From assembly GCA_023374045.1 (NCBI GenBank), contig CM041776.1, positions 119,555,000 to 119,618,999 on the forward strand: a stretch of DNA of 64,000 nucleotides. The letters run 5' to 3'. Every line of letters begins with the position of its first letter. Position 1 is the first letter of the stretch. Positions 46,334 through 58,702 of the stretch are shown here, piece by piece. Under the pieces are notes generated by a model. That model saw nothing but the letters and a program-made list of their open reading frames with translations. It did not search any database and was not told where the DNA came from. The DNA comes from Limonium bicolor (lineage: Eukaryota; Streptophyta; Magnoliopsida; Caryophyllales; Plumbaginaceae). The translations under genes were made by a program, and so were the position numbers.

Positions 46334-46354
46334 GGTGCTGAGCCCCTAGGGGGC
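46334..46354 (+). other. LTR hairpin I, solo LTR G
   Basis: GTGCTGAGCCCCTAGGGGGC forms a CCCC/GGGG stem, about 390 nt from the LTR end, after ATCAACCGCATG. Confidence 0.65.
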
Positions 46355-46747
46355 CACCCTTTTCTCTTCTTTTCCTATTTTCAGGTACAAGGAGCTAGAA
46401 GCCGTTCGAGAGTAGGACGGGGTAGTCGTTTGTACATGGGTAATCATTTAAGTTATATATGTACAGTAGGTGTAGTAAGACCGAAATTGTTATCGGCATC
46501 AGCTTGTAAATACTCGGTACAGTTGGAAGGTATGTGTATGTTTAGTTGTTAATGGAAAGGGATAGTAATGTGTAGTCGCTCGGGAATCTAGTCCATCAGA
46601 CCAATACAATATATATGTAATAGCCTTGTTAGCCACGTGGGTGGTTAACGGCGTGTAACACCAACGAGTTAAGTAATGTGATGAAGTATATTTTCCGCTG
46701 CAGATTATTGATAAGTGTGTTGTTGTTGGATGGGGTGTTACAACAGG

Positions 46748-47401
46748 CTACAAGAAAACCATACCGTTCACCTTCGGTTGTTTCCATTGCCTATTCTCCT
46801 TCTGAGTCCCAATTCTCAAGTTCTAAAACATTCATCCAATTTAGGTTATTTAATTACTTCCAATTTACTTAGCTTACTTAGCCACTAATGATCCCCAACT
46901 AATAACCACTAAGTCCTTATAAACTTAACCTTAAACACTTAAATCATTTTACTTAACTTAATCTCTTAAGTCCTTATATGCTTATCTTTCAAATCATCAT
47001 TACCCTCCTAATGGTGGACTACTAATGCCACTCTTTCTTTTCTGTTTTTTTTAAGGCTGACCGACCCACCGACCGACCCAACCCCTGGGTCGGTCGTATG
47101 CAGAAGACATCCGGTTTGAAAAATTCTTACTCAACCGACCCAGCCAGGGTCGGTCCTAAGGTCGGTCCATTGTAGAAACATTCTGGTTCTCTAATTTTAG
47201 CCCGGCCGACCCAGACGAGGTCGGTCCCTAAGGTCGGTCGAATGCAGAAGCATTCTCGGCTGGTTTATTACAGTCCAACCGACCCAGCCAGGGTCGGTCC
47301 CCTGGGTCGGTCCGCTACAAAACCTTTCCTAAAAATGTCTATCTTACTCCAAACTCTTCCACAAGTTCCCTAATATGTTCTATCATCATTTAGGCACTTA
47401 A
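46748..47401 (-). repeat. LTR E, third part
   Basis: It continues LTR E to the insertion point of LTR H. It includes a GC-rich cluster (47056-47313) with the same GACCGACCCA / GGGTCGGTC arms as element C. The remainder of LTR E is not seen in the window. Confidence 0.8.
47056..47313 (-). repeat. GC-rich palindromic cluster in LTR E
   Basis: There are four groups of GACCGACCCA or CCGACCCAG facing GGGTCGGTC, with GCAGAAGCATTCTCGG-like spacers, followed in element orientation by an A-tract (47046-47052 complement). Confidence 0.85.
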
Positions 47402-47931
47402 TGAAATACCCCTAACTAATATAACATTGATTAAACATTTAATCAATTCAATTAAGGCCTAAACATGCCTTAAAACCAATTTAAAACAACAATGGTCAAC
47501 ATAAAGCAAATATTGTACCCTTTGACCATTTAGGGCAAATATATGCCCAAATGAACTCCTTAGGATCTAAAATTAATTCTTAAGAATATTAACTCATAAA
47601 TGAACATAATAAAATTATTGTACAACACTCCAACATAAATAATAAGCATTAACATGCTTAAAAGTCACTTAGGGCAAAAATGTGCTCTAAGAAGCCTTAA
47701 AGGTCTTGTGACCCCCGTTTGATTCCAAATTGGATTTCTAAGTTTAGTAATCAAGTAATGGATGTAATAAAATAGTTACCAAAGAAAACCAAGCTTAAAA
47801 ATAAGCTTTAACACAAAATGTGCACTAAAACACCTTAAAGCACATTTTTGTGTATAACTTCAAAAGTATTGATTTTATGTCACTTTAAAGACTAGATTAC
47901 ATTCATAATAACATTAATGTGACATTATACA
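47402..47931 (+). repeat. LTR H, first 530 bp
   Basis: It begins TGAAATACCCCTAAC and contains a weakened copy of the AAAATGTGC...GCACATTTT palindrome (about 47815-47850). It is cut at 47931 by LTR I. The rest is not seen. Confidence 0.7.
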
Positions 47932-48691
47932 TGAAATACCCCGAAATTAATTAGGGTGATTAAATTACTCTAATATGATATTGAGGGCCTATTAGTGCCT
48001 AATGAATTTTGGTAAAAAGAATAATCCAAAAGAAACAAGAAAACGCTTAAAAAGCGAAAAACTCTAAATTGAGTGTTTAGTGACCCTAGGAGAAATACAA
48101 ACTTAAAAAGGGTATTGAATGAGTTATAAAGGCTTAATAAGGCCTAAATAATATATGGGAACAATTCCCGAAGAAAACAGATCCAAATAATGAGTTAAAA
48201 CGCTAATAAAGCTTTAACGCACGTTTTTCGAGAAAACCCGAAAACGTGACTTCGAGTGGTCAAACGAACCTGTAAAAATTATACTTCATTAAATAACTAT
48301 AAATAAACATTAATGGAAGCTTAAGAGCCATTAAAAATAAAGAAACAAGAAAATTCTAGAAAACGGGCCCGGTTAGTGAATAGTGCTAAAATCGGGTAAA
48401 TTAACGAGCGTTTTCTGTAAAAGACGAAAAATGCTCCACCTCACATGTTATAATAGGGGCCGGTTTTTAAATTATATAGAACAACCCCCTCTCTAATACT
48501 AGCTAGTTAGAAAGAAAAAGAAAAGAGGGAAAAGTACAAAAGCAAAACACACTCTCTCTCCTCCTTTATTTTCTTTTCCATCCTCTCTTTCCTCTCTTTC
48601 TTCCCTTCCTTCCTCCTCCAGCCGGCTCCCTCTTCCTCTCTACTGGTTTGGATGTTTTTGAAGGGCTCCCATGGTTACTCTATATTCAACC
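47932..48691 (+). repeat. LTR I, first part (element A family)
   Basis: It begins TGAAATACCCCGAAATTAAT and follows solo LTR F closely, including ACGCTTAAAAAGCGAAAAA and the promoter region. It is interrupted at 48691 by element J. The candidate TATA (TGTAAAAG) is mutated. Confidence 0.85.
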
Positions 48692-51223
48692 TGAAATACC
48701 CCAAACCTTGATATGTTGCTTAAACATTAAACTAAGATATTTAAAGGCTAAAAAGTGCCTTAGAAACATCAGTGTACAATTTAAACCATGGTGAAAACAA
48801 TAAGTACCATAAATACAGTTTGAGCAAAAACATGCTCTAAGCTTGGAGTGAACTTGGTTGGGACCCAAAGAACCTACCAAGACTTTATAACATTCAATTA
48901 TGATTTAATAAGGCTAATTAAGTCCTTTGGAAACCTTGGTAGACAATTAAACCAAACAGAACACAAATAAATACCTTGAAGTCAATATGGGTAAAAAAAA
49001 TGTGCTCTAAATTTGGGATAAGTTTGTATAAGACCTAAAGGTCATACTTATACCTTAGTTATATGTTAATGAACATATAAAATCAATTACTAAAGAAAAC
49101 CAAGCTTGAAAACAAGTTAAAATACAAAATGTGCTTTAAGGAGTCTTAAAGCACATTTTTGAAAAATTGTCTTGTAAATGAGTTTTGAGTGGCTAAATGC
49201 CCATCATTACTCTTTAATTAACATGTGTACTACTTAGTATCACATTAGGAAGTCTAAATCAATGGGAAATCAAAAATTTCACAAATATGTGCCTTGGTTT
49301 GTGAATAGTAGCCAAAATATGCTAGTTTATGACATAAGTTAATATAAGTAAGTTAATTGGTCAACAAAGACCAAACTACCCCTAAGTATTTGGAGGGAGC
49401 CGGTTTTCTAAGTGGTGACTCACCACCATGTAAAAATCAATTCAAGAAGGGAAGGAAAAGTAAGTAAAGAGAAGAAAGTTACTTTAAAACATAAATATCT
49501 TCAAAGATAGACCTCTCACCTCATTCTCTTCTTTTCTCCTTGTTCCCACCGTCTTCATCCTCTCTTCTCTTCTTCAAAAACGATGGGCTATAGTAACCTC
49601 TCTTCTCCATCTTCATTTCCTTGCCAAATCCAACTCCATGCTCCAAATCAAATTCTAAGACCATATTTGTCTTAGTTAGACCAAGCTCTACACTTCTATC
49701 TTTTCAAATCTTCAAGAACTCCATTTAGGTGCCATGGAGATTCACCATTGAAGGAGCTTGAGCTCATATTTTCATGCCATGTTATTCTCCTTTGCTTCAA
49801 GGTAAGGAAAAACCAAAGAAAATAACATCTCCTTCATTTTTATTACATGTCCAAAAATTCACCATTAATGGTGTCTTCTCTTGTTTTTTATAGCTCCATT
49901 TCTATCTTTAAAGGACAAGGAGGAGTCCTCTCTTGATGCTTATTCAAGCTCTCTTTTATCCCAAGGTAAAACAACTATCATAATGTGTAAAGACAATATA
50001 TATAACCTAGGGTTTGTAAATGAGTTTAAGCATGAAGCTTGAATGCTCATTGGTGTTACTTGTATATGGATTAGAACATTGACAAGTAACCAAGTCCTCT
50101 TGCCGATTTCCAAACAAGGAAGAACAAGAGTGTTCTAGTAAAAATCTTGAAGAAAAGAGGTAAATGTGCTAACCTAATGTAATTTATGCCTTAGGAAAAA
50201 TGAGCTTGATTTGCTTGATAAAATACATAAGGAGCCAATGGGAAAAGAGCTAGTGAATTGTTCTTAAGGATATTATTAAAAGGCATATGTGATGTTGAGT
50301 GTATTTGCAGGTCAAAGGCAATATATATGTGGGAAATTCAGTGTTTAAGTTAAATGCATTTAAGGGCCTATGAGCCATGTTATTTAAGGACCTAAGTGTC
50401 AAGCAATTTAAGTTTATGCACTATATTGTGATGTAGTGTAGTTTGAGGTTTGGTTGTGTGCAAAGAGTGTCTCTTGTAAAGTTGTGTCTTTGATGGTTAA
50501 AGGATGAAAAACAATCTGTTTGTGTGTATCAAGTGATTAAGCGTTTTGGTTGTGAAAGGGTGAAAACCTAAGTGTTTGTGTGTGAGAATACTCTTGATGG
50601 ATTTTAGGTGTTCTTGAATGTCTAATGGTGAAAGCTATGTGCTTTGGTATAGCAATGTGCTAGAAGAACCCATGTCAAAATTTAGATAATGTATTGGAAG
50701 TTTTAAGTGTTTAAAATGAGTTTTGGTGAGTTTGGAAGTCTTGAGAATGGTTAAGTGTTTTACTATGGAAAGAAAGGTGCATTAAGGTGTTTTAGAAGGC
50801 AAGAAGGATTTAGGCATTATCTAGGAAGTTCTAGAAATCCAATGGGTGTTTTGGGATGTACTAAAGTCAAGGAGGAAATGATGTTTAGGTAAGGAAGATG
50901 TTTAAACTTGTGAAGAAAATCTTGGAAGGACATGAAGTATTTTTGGTGGGCTAAACATAGTGTGGGAACATGCTATAAACCTAAGGGGGAAGTATTATAA
51001 GTATTGAGCATTTTGGCAAGAAATGAGTAAGTGTTTAAAGGTATAGTAATGTACAGTTGCTCGGGAATCTAGTCCATCAGACCGATACAATGTGTATGTA
51101 ATAGCCTTGTTAGCCACGTGGGTGGTTAACGGTGTGTAACACCAACGAGTTAAGTAATGTGACGAAGTATATTTTCCGTTGCAGTTTGTTGTTAAGTGTG
51201 TTGTTGTTGGATGGGGTGTTACA
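48692..51223 (+). repeat. Element J 5' LTR (2.53 kb, short form)
   Basis: It matches solo LTR G except for a missing stretch of about 1.95 kb, with the join at TTTAAAGGTATAGTAATG near 51037-51054. It has the 34-bp palindrome with one mispair (49126-49159) and hairpin II (51109-51130), but lacks the GC-rich cluster and hairpin I. Confidence 0.95.
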
Positions 51224-51228
51224 AAAAG

Positions 51229-51254
51229 TGGTATCAGAGTGAAGTATCACTCTG
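51229..51254 (+). promoter_or_regulatory. primer-binding site with hairpin, element J
   Basis: TGGTATCAGAGT (51229-51240) lies five bases after the LTR end. It sits in CAGAGTGA-AGTA-TCACTCTG (51235-51254). Compared with A, both bases of one pair are changed (C-G to T-A). Confidence 0.9.
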
Positions 51255-51424
51255 ATGACTGAATTACCGAGATTAGGAAGTACCGAGTTAGGATTTTAGT
51301 ACTTTGGGTTAATGGTTGAGTGATAGCGTGAGAGATACGCTAGTTAGGTATTACCAGTGTGTACTGGAAACCTACAATATCCTTCCCGCCCTCCACAATC
51401 CCTGTTTATAACTTGGGAAACAAC

Positions 51425-51471
51425 GCCAGAGAGATAAAAGTCCTCTCATATTCGGGAAAGCCCGGTCTGGC
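51425..51471 (+). other. predicted three-way RNA junction in leader, element J
   Basis: GCCAGA and TCTGGC enclose a GAGAGA...TCTC hairpin and CGGG-AAAG-CCCG, starting 185 nt after the primer-binding site. Confidence 0.62.
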
Positions 51472-52055
51472 TGTTATTAAACATCGCTGTAAGTAAGGAG
51501 GACCAGTCATACGGTAGATCGCGAAGAGTGGGCTTCCCGGAGACGGTTTCTACCTGAACAATGTTAACCGCATTAATAGCGAAGAATGAAGAATTTTGTG
51601 TATAAGAGAATAGAATTTCCAGCAACTTGGGTCGACATGCCGAGCAGTCGAGAACAACCAGCTTGCAACGCACCAACCGTGCAACAGGCAAGAAGTGAAG
51701 TAATGGAACCCGAGACACATGTCTACGGAACCACATTTGTTAAATGATACACCAACGGTATACCAACCGACAAAAGAACTACAACGTAGTGCCCAAACAA
51801 GAGACAAGTCTCAGTAACCACGACAAATGCGTGGAACGGGCTACGAAGAGGAAATAATACAAACAAAAAAGGGGTCTCCAGAAGGGGAAACACCCTAGTT
51901 AATGATTATCATGTGAATACAGTGAGAAGTCGCCCAGAGGGTCAATTGTCAAGACTGTAAGATCAAGTGAGGGCCAACAAGGCCACTGTTTACGGTGCAG
52001 ATAAAAACAATACTGCAACCGGTAAAGGTTGAACCGATAAGCCAGTTAGCATGGC

Positions 52056-52075
52056 GCACTTGCCATGGCAAGTGC
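52056..52075 (+). other. 20-nt conserved palindrome, element J
   Basis: GCACTTGCC-AT-GGCAAGTGC is fully self-complementary and lies 816 nt from the primer-binding site. Confidence 0.7.
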
Positions 52076-52467
52076 TGCTATAACAGGGCTGTCGGGAAGT
52101 TTTAATAACTACAAAGTACTTAGTAAAGTACCATGAAGTTAAGTGAGATCATCATAACCGTGGGAGGGCTTGATAGCCTAACCTTTGTAATTAGAAGTAC
52201 ACCAGTCAGCAAGAAGCTAGACTTGGTTAAGGCAAGAAGACGTTGTGAAACCATGAAGAGTTTTTTCTTTCAAACTCAGATTTATTTCAAACTCTTTTCT
52301 TTCGAAACCAGATTTTCTTCCAAACCTATACTCATTTCTAACCTTCTTTTAAACCAAACCAGTAAACCCAAGGGTAGTTGATAAAGATACAACAGTGGAT
52401 AAACTTTCCCTCGATTAAGTTCGGGAAGCACGGAATGCATGTTGTCATAGGACAATATAAGGGAGTT

Positions 52468-52678
52468 GGCAACAGAATTTCACCTAGGCGTGTGACGCAC
52501 ACTACGAGTGTACCAACTGTAATGTGGGACGACCGCACTCCGATAGGAGCTTGTGGGCCTGACAGACCTACTTATGGGTTAGTTGGGTAAGTAGCAATGT
52601 ATCAGCATGGTACCCCACATATGTATACGAGTAGCGTCCGGAACAGGGGAAGTAGTCGACTCCATACTATGGTCAGCA
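52468..52678 (+). other. Block D, element J
   Basis: It is homologous to block D of A and C, in the sense orientation of J; shared words include GGCCTGAC, TTAGTTGGGTAAG and GGTACCCCACAT. Confidence 0.55.
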
Positions 52679-53930
52679 GTAAAAGTCAAGCAAGAGCAAC
52701 TGATTACCATGAATGGTTAAAGTAAAAGGACCTAGATAAGTTAACGAGACTAAAAGGAATTAGTAAACTCATTTTAAGGGAATGTTTAAGAGTCAGGGAG
52801 TGCAAAGTGCACTGACTGTTATGTAAAGACATTGCATATGTCTTAAGAATTCCGAGGGATAAACATGATGGCTGGAACGGTGACCCAGCTTATACATTGC
52901 AAGGCAGATGCCCGATATGGACACGATAAGGTGCAACGAACGAGATGAAATTCCTAGAATGAGTACCTACACTACCAGGAAATGTCGATCTTCACAGAAG
53001 AAGATAGTAAGCCAGTGAAGAACGCAAAACGACGTAGATAACCAAATATACCAATAAGTACAAGCCAGATGTAAAGGCATAACTTAGCAACACCCAGGAG
53101 CAATCCTTGAAGGGTGTTCGCATCAACGATAGTTGAATGAAATAACGTGACTGAAACACAAGGGTTGAAACTAACACCCAGTTTAGACATAAGTTGTCAG
53201 GAGACGGACTGACAATCCTAAGGGCATTCCATGAAAGGAAACGTGAAGCAACGACCTTGTCGTGGAGCCCAATATGATGTGCAAACCATGTAATGTTGTA
53301 CAGAGGAGTACACGTGTGTGGACAGCCTACAATGAGCGGAGCTCAAGGCAATAAGGCTTATGAGCCACAAACAAGATATGTTATATAAATTTAATCGATT
53401 GTAAGAGTTTATGTTATATAAGTAAGTAAAGCGGATAACGAACCACTGCTAAGAGAGTGGGGATACCTCTTAATATTGTGAGACCGCAACAGCGGTAGTT
53501 ATGTGGACCAAGTTCAAGAATATGTTAAGGATGGACGATATTATTATTACGAGAGAGTAGATAGTTTAAAGTGAAGCACCGAGCTAAATAACGTCGGCTT
53601 GTGACTCGAGTGATCAACGCTCAAGGAGCATTCAGTAGTCATCCAAATGAAGGACGAACCAAAATACGAGTGATGTAAGTATATGTATGGAAGCTAATAT
53701 GACAATGAATACCATATAAGTTAGTGTTATACAATAAGTAAGAGCACGGTGCGCAGCAAGCGACCGTTGTATAAGTGTTGTTGAATAATAATATGGTAGA
53801 TAAGACCTGTTATGAGTTAAACTCAGTGGAGATGCAAGGTAAGTGATGATAAGCAGACTGGGCAATAAGCCAGTAGTTGGTACTATGTGATAAGGAACTC
53901 AGTGTGGATTCCCATTGCTAATAAGAGATT

Positions 53931-53995
53931 TACTGTCAAGAGTTTACGCCTCTTCACTCAGTATGACTGAGCGTTTTGGTATTGCATTTGAACAG
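53931..53995 (+). other. Block B, element J
   Basis: It contains AGTTTACGCCTCTTCACTC and a perfect CTCAGT-ATG-ACTGAG hairpin, before the chromodomain relic as in A. Confidence 0.55.
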
Positions 53996-54666
53996 TAATG
54001 ATCGAGTGAGATGGATAGGATTCTGGAAATGTTAATTGTGGTGGAAACAGAAAGCGGCTTATAACGCCACAGTGACTGATGCATAGGAAATGCAAAGACG
54101 TACCAATGAAAGAGTACTTGTACAGGACCAAATTTGGAGGCATGATTAAGAACAAGTTACTACAGTAGCACTAAATACCAATATCGGTATGGAATATACC
54201 TCAAGTGTGGGAAATAACAGAGAGAGCACTACACATTAGGTGGTAACTCAATCTCAACCGACAGTAAGTCGGAAGGAAACAAGTCAATCATTGTGAAACA
54301 CATAACAGTTTACACAGTAAATTATTAGAGAAGTGGATGGAAAGTTTTGAAACTCACTGAATTTGCTCACGGTCAGAAATACCACGCATCGGTTGAGAAA
54401 CCGTTATTACCAAGATAAAGGTGATAATTGGGGATGTACAATATAGTATGAATAACGAATGGGGCAAACTGAGCCCTACAGTTATTAGAGTTTCGCAGCA
54501 GAAACTAGTGAGCCAGTGATTCAAGTGTTGAATGTGCATGGTGAACATGAGTGAATGGCTAGTTATTAATGCCTAGAAGCCTCACAGGCCAGAATTGAAA
54601 CCAATTAAGAGTTAAAGCAAACTCCAATGAGAATTCTTGGTTTAGGAACTAAACCGCCAATATGGT

Positions 54667-54735
54667 TAAGATCCTCTAATAAGAATGCATTGTATAATAG
54701 ACCGCGTGGAAGTTAAAGTACTTCACGACGGTAGA
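54667..54735 (+). pseudogene. chromodomain relic, element J
   Basis: ATGGTTAAGATCC and following bases align by position with the element B chromodomain (14793 on), about 50 nt before the internal hairpin and polypurine tract. Stops throughout. Confidence 0.35.
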
Positions 54736-54762
54736 ACGTTTTAAACCAATGATTCAGTGATT

Positions 54763-54797
54763 GATTACGTGGGCGTAATCCCTTTTAAGGGGGGTAG
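54763..54797 (+). promoter_or_regulatory. internal polypurine tract with hairpin, element J
   Basis: GATTACG-TGGG-CGTAATC (54763-54780) is followed by CCTTTTAAGGGGGGTAG, about 1.4 kb before the LTR-adjacent tract. Confidence 0.78.
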
Positions 54798-55329
54798 AGC
54801 GTAAAACCACTTAGTGTGTATTACCGTACAAGTGTATGTAGAGTATGTGAACTATGTTGTGCATAGCACAAAATAATTTGTTTGGATGATTGATGCGTAC
54901 ATTACATAAACATACGCATTTATTCATGGTTTAATTGTGGTAATTTTGCACAGAAGATGCGAAATACCATTGTGATTGTGATAAGTGTGACTACTTAGTT
55001 AGTTGTTGTGTGTTAGTACAAGTATTTGGCGAGTAAAGAAACTCCCGGGGAACAAAAACCCCGACAGTGTATAAATGTAAAACCGTGTGTTGTATTTTGA
55101 TAAAATATGTGTATATATACAATATAGTGATTCATGAAAAGGGTATGAACCGACATAGAACCTAGTGAGAATGAGATTCCCTAGGTAACAGGATTAAAGT
55201 GAATGAAGATAATTGATAGACGAAGTTCTATCCTTTGGAGAGGTAATGATTATGACTAGAAAGACTAAAAGATAGAAAATTGGAAATGAGTGTATTACTT
55301 GATGCTTGAAAATGAAGTGGAAAGTTGAA

Positions 55330-55448
55330 CTTGATTTGCATGCGATCAAGGGAAGCCGAACACAAATTGGGGTGGAAGGATAGTTCAACACTGATGCTGA
55401 TCACATCAGGGTTGGATGATTCTTGAAGCTCCCCTTAAGTGGTCACAA
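55330..55448 (+). other. Block A twin-hairpin module, element J
   Basis: CTTGATT-N7-GATCAAG (55330-55350) and CTGATG-N7-CATCAG (55391-55409) are separated by CCGAACACAAATTGGGG and GGAAGGATAGTTCAACA. The block ends AGTGGTCACAA. Confidence 0.75.
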
Positions 55449-56160
55449 TTAACCACGCTAAGAAAAGAAGCAAAGAGCATAAGTTGGACTTGGAGTTGTA
55501 TGTGTTTTCAAAAAAGATTTTGAATTGGTATTTATAAAACGTCAATAGATACCTTACATATGGAAATACTTTTACTTAACCTTAACAAAGAATAATTTTG
55601 TAGTACTTGCCCGGTGACATGGGAAGCATATGTGTTAAAGATTAAGTGATTGTTTTGATCTCCCAAAGGAACGGGGACAGAAGGTGTCCATCGTGACCGG
55701 GTTCTGCGGTATCACAGTGTGTATAAAAGATATTTTTGATTGTAATACGTGCTATGACATGTTGTGTGGTATGTGTAATAAATATTATTTTGACCTTGAG
55801 TCCTAATGTGGTTGAGTTCCGAAAGTTGTTATGTTACCTAGACCTATGTGTCTAAAAGTTGTTGTGTTACCTAGACCTATGTGTCTAAATGTTGTTATGT
55901 TACCCAAGACCAGAGAGTCTAAGGATTATTAGGTGAGTACAATGTTGTTAAGATACCCGGACCACTAAGTCTGAGGTTATCATGTAAGTATGTTATGTTA
56001 TGCTATGTTATGTTATGTATGAATGTGTATATGTACCCGGACCGTTAAGTCCAAGGTTGTGATGTAAAGTATGTTTGGTTACGAGAGTTTTATTTTTACA
56101 AGTAATCCTTGTGTTCTAATCCAATGATGTGTGGGAAGTGTGAACTTCGAGGATGAAGTT

Positions 56161-56176
56161 CTTTTAAGGGGGGTAG
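56161..56176 (+). promoter_or_regulatory. polypurine tract next to 3' LTR, element J
   Basis: CTTTTAAGGGGGGTAG lies just before the LTR start at 56179, in the context GAGGATGAAGTTCTTTT. Confidence 0.9.
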
Positions 56177-56178
56177 AT

Positions 56179-58697
56179 TGAAATACCCCAAACCTTGATA
56201 TGTTGCTTAAACATTAAACTAAGATATTTAAAGGATAAAAAGTGCCTTAGAAACATCAGTGTACAATTTAAACCATGGTGAAAATAATAAGTACCATAAA
56301 TACAGTTCGAGCAAAAACATGCTCTAAGCTTGGACTGAACATGGTTGGGACCCAAAGAACATACCAAGACTTTATAACATTCAATTATGATTTAATATGG
56401 CTAATTAAGTCCTTAGGAAACCTTGGTAGACAATTAAACCAAACAGAACACAAATAAATACCTTAAAGTCAAAATGGGAAAAAAATGTGCTCTAAGCTTG
56501 GGATAAGTTTGTATAAGACCTAAAGGTCATACCTATACCTTAATTATATGTTAATGAACATATAAAATCAATTACTAAAGAAAAACAAGCTTGAAAACAA
56601 GTTAAAATACAAAATGTGCTTTAAGGAGTCTTAAAGCGCATTTTTGAAAAATTGTCTTGTAAATGAGTTTTGAGTGGCTAAATGCCCATCATTACTCTTT
56701 AATTAACATGTGTACTACTTAGTATCACATTAGGAAGTCTAAATCAATGGGAAATCAAAAATTTCACAAATATGTGCCTTGGTTTGTGAATAGTAACCAA
56801 AATATGCTAGTTTATGACATAAGTCAATATAAGTAAGTTAATTGGTCAACAAAGACCAAACTACCCCTATGTATATGGAGGGGGCCGGTTTTCTAAGTGG
56901 TGACTCACCACCATGTAAAAATCAATTCAAGAAAGGAAGGAAAAGTAAGTAAAAAGAAGAAAGTTACTTTAAAACATAAATATCTTCAAAGGTAGACCTC
57001 TCACCTCATTCCCTTCTTTTCTCCTTGTTCCCACCGTCTTCATCCTCTCCTCTCTTCTTTAAAAACGATGGGCTATAGTAACCTCTCTTCTCCATCTTCA
57101 TTTCCTTGCCAAATCCAACTCCATGCTCCAAATCAAATTCTAAGACCATATTTGTCTTAGTTAGACCAAGCTCTACACTTCTATCTTTTCAAATCTTCAA
57201 GAACTCCATTTCGGTGCCATGGAGATTCACCATTGAAGGAGCTTGAGCTCATATTTTCATGCCATGTTATTCTCCTTTGCTTCAAGGTAAGGAAAAACCA
57301 AAGAAAACAACATCTCCTTCATTTTTATTACATGTCCGAAAATTCACCATTAATGGTGTCTTCTCTTGTTTTCCATAGCTCCATTTCTATCTTTAAAGGA
57401 CAAGGAGGAGTCCTCTCTTGATGCTTATTCAAGCTCTCTTTTGTCCCAAGGTAAAACAACTATCATAATGTGTAAAGACAATATATATAACCTAGGGTTT
57501 GTAAATGAGTTTAAGCATGAAGCTTGAATGCTCATTGGTGTTACTTGTATATGGATTAGAACATTGACAAGTAACCAAGTCCTCTTGCCGATTTCCAAAC
57601 AAGGAAGAACAAGAGTGTTCTAGTAAAAATCTTGAAGAAAAGAGGTAAATGTGCTAACCTAATGTAATTTATGCCTTAGGAAAAATGAGCTTGATTTGCT
57701 TGATAAAATACCTAAGGAGCCAATGGGAAAAGAGCTAGTGAATTGTTCTTAATGAGATTATTAAAAGGCATATGTGATGTTGAGTGTATTTGCACGTTGA
57801 AGGTAATATATATGTGGGAAATTCAGTGTTTAAGTTAAATGCATTTAAGGGCCTATGAGCAATGTTATTTAAGGACCTAAGTGTCAAGCAATTTAAGTTT
57901 ATGCACTATATTGTGATGTAGTGTAGTTTGAGGTTTGGTTGTGTGCAAAGAGTGTCTCTTGTAAAGTTGTGTCTTTGATGGTTAAAGGATGAAAAACAAT
58001 ATGTTTGTGTGTATCAAGTGATTAAGCGTTTTGGTTGTGAAAGGGTGAAAACCTAAGTGTTTGTGTGTTAGAATACTCTTGATGGATTTTAGGTGTTCTT
58101 GAATGTCTAATGGTGAAAGCTATGTGCTTTGGTATAGCAATGTGCTAGAAGAACCCATGTCAAAATTTAGATAATGTATAGGAAGTTTTAAGTGTTTAAA
58201 ATGAGTTTTGGTGAGTTTGGAAGTGTTGAGAATGGTTAAGTGTTTTACTAAGGAAAGAAAGGTGCATTAAGGTGTTTTAGAAGGCAAGAAGGATTTAGGC
58301 ATTATCTAGGAAGTTCTAGAAATCTAATGGGTGTTTTGGGATGTACTAAAGTCAAGGAGGAAATGATGTTTAGGTAAGGAAGATGTTTAAACTTGTGAAG
58401 AAAATTCTTGGAAGGACATGAAGTATTTTTGGTGGGCTAAACATAGTGTGGGAACATGCTATAAACTTAAGGGGAAAGTATTATAAGTATTGAGCATTTT
58501 GGCAAGAAATGAGTAAGTGTTTAAAGGTATAGTAATGTACAGTTGCTCGGGAATCTAGTCCATCAGACCGATGCAATGTGCATGTAATAGCCTTGTTAGC
58601 CACGTGGGTGGTTAACGGCGTGTAACACCAACGAGTTAAGTAATGTGACGAAGTATATTTTCCGCTGCAGTTTGTTGTTGTTGGATGGGGTGTTACA
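56179..58697 (+). repeat. Element J 3' LTR (2.52 kb)
   Basis: It has the same short form as the 5' LTR, with the same internal join near 58525-58540, so the loss of about 1.95 kb predates this insertion. Hairpin II is at 58595-58616 and the palindrome at 56611-56644. Confidence 0.95.
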
Positions 58698-58702
58698 CAA
58701 CC

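Larger units (their letters stand above)
42210..46742 (+). repeat. Solo LTR G (long form of element J LTR)
   Basis: This 4.53-kb LTR runs from TGAAATACCC to GGTGTTACA. The flanks GCAGG and ACAGG differ at one base, giving an old 5-bp duplication. It matches the LTR of J at both ends but has about 1.95 kb more (about 44613-46564), holding the GC-rich cluster and hairpin I. It contains a 34-bp palindrome (42642-42675) and hairpin II (46628-46649). It sits inside LTR E. Confidence 0.9.
51224..56178 (+). pseudogene. Element J internal region, decayed
   Basis: There is no frame above about 100 codons. Blocks in order are the primer-binding hairpin (51229-51254), predicted three-way junction (51425-51471), palindrome (52056-52075), TTTTAAAACC-like pyrimidine-rich text (52255-52375), block D (52468-52678), block E (53746-53766), block B (53931-53995), chromodomain relic (54667-54735), internal polypurine tract (54763-54797), block A (55330-55448) and LTR-adjacent tract. 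A short ACCTAGACCTATGTGTCTAA tandem repeat occupies 55830-55990. The order equals that of element A. Confidence 0.72.
48692..58697 (+). mobile_element. Element J: complete Ty3/gypsy element, non-autonomous
   Basis: This 10.0-kb element has a perfect duplication CAACC (48687-48691 and 58698-58702), two 2.5-kb LTRs, a primer-binding site and a polypurine tract. LTRs differ by a modest number of substitutions, more than in A, so it is somewhat older. There is no intact gag or pol in 4.96 kb of internal sequence. It is inserted in LTR I. Confidence 0.96.
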
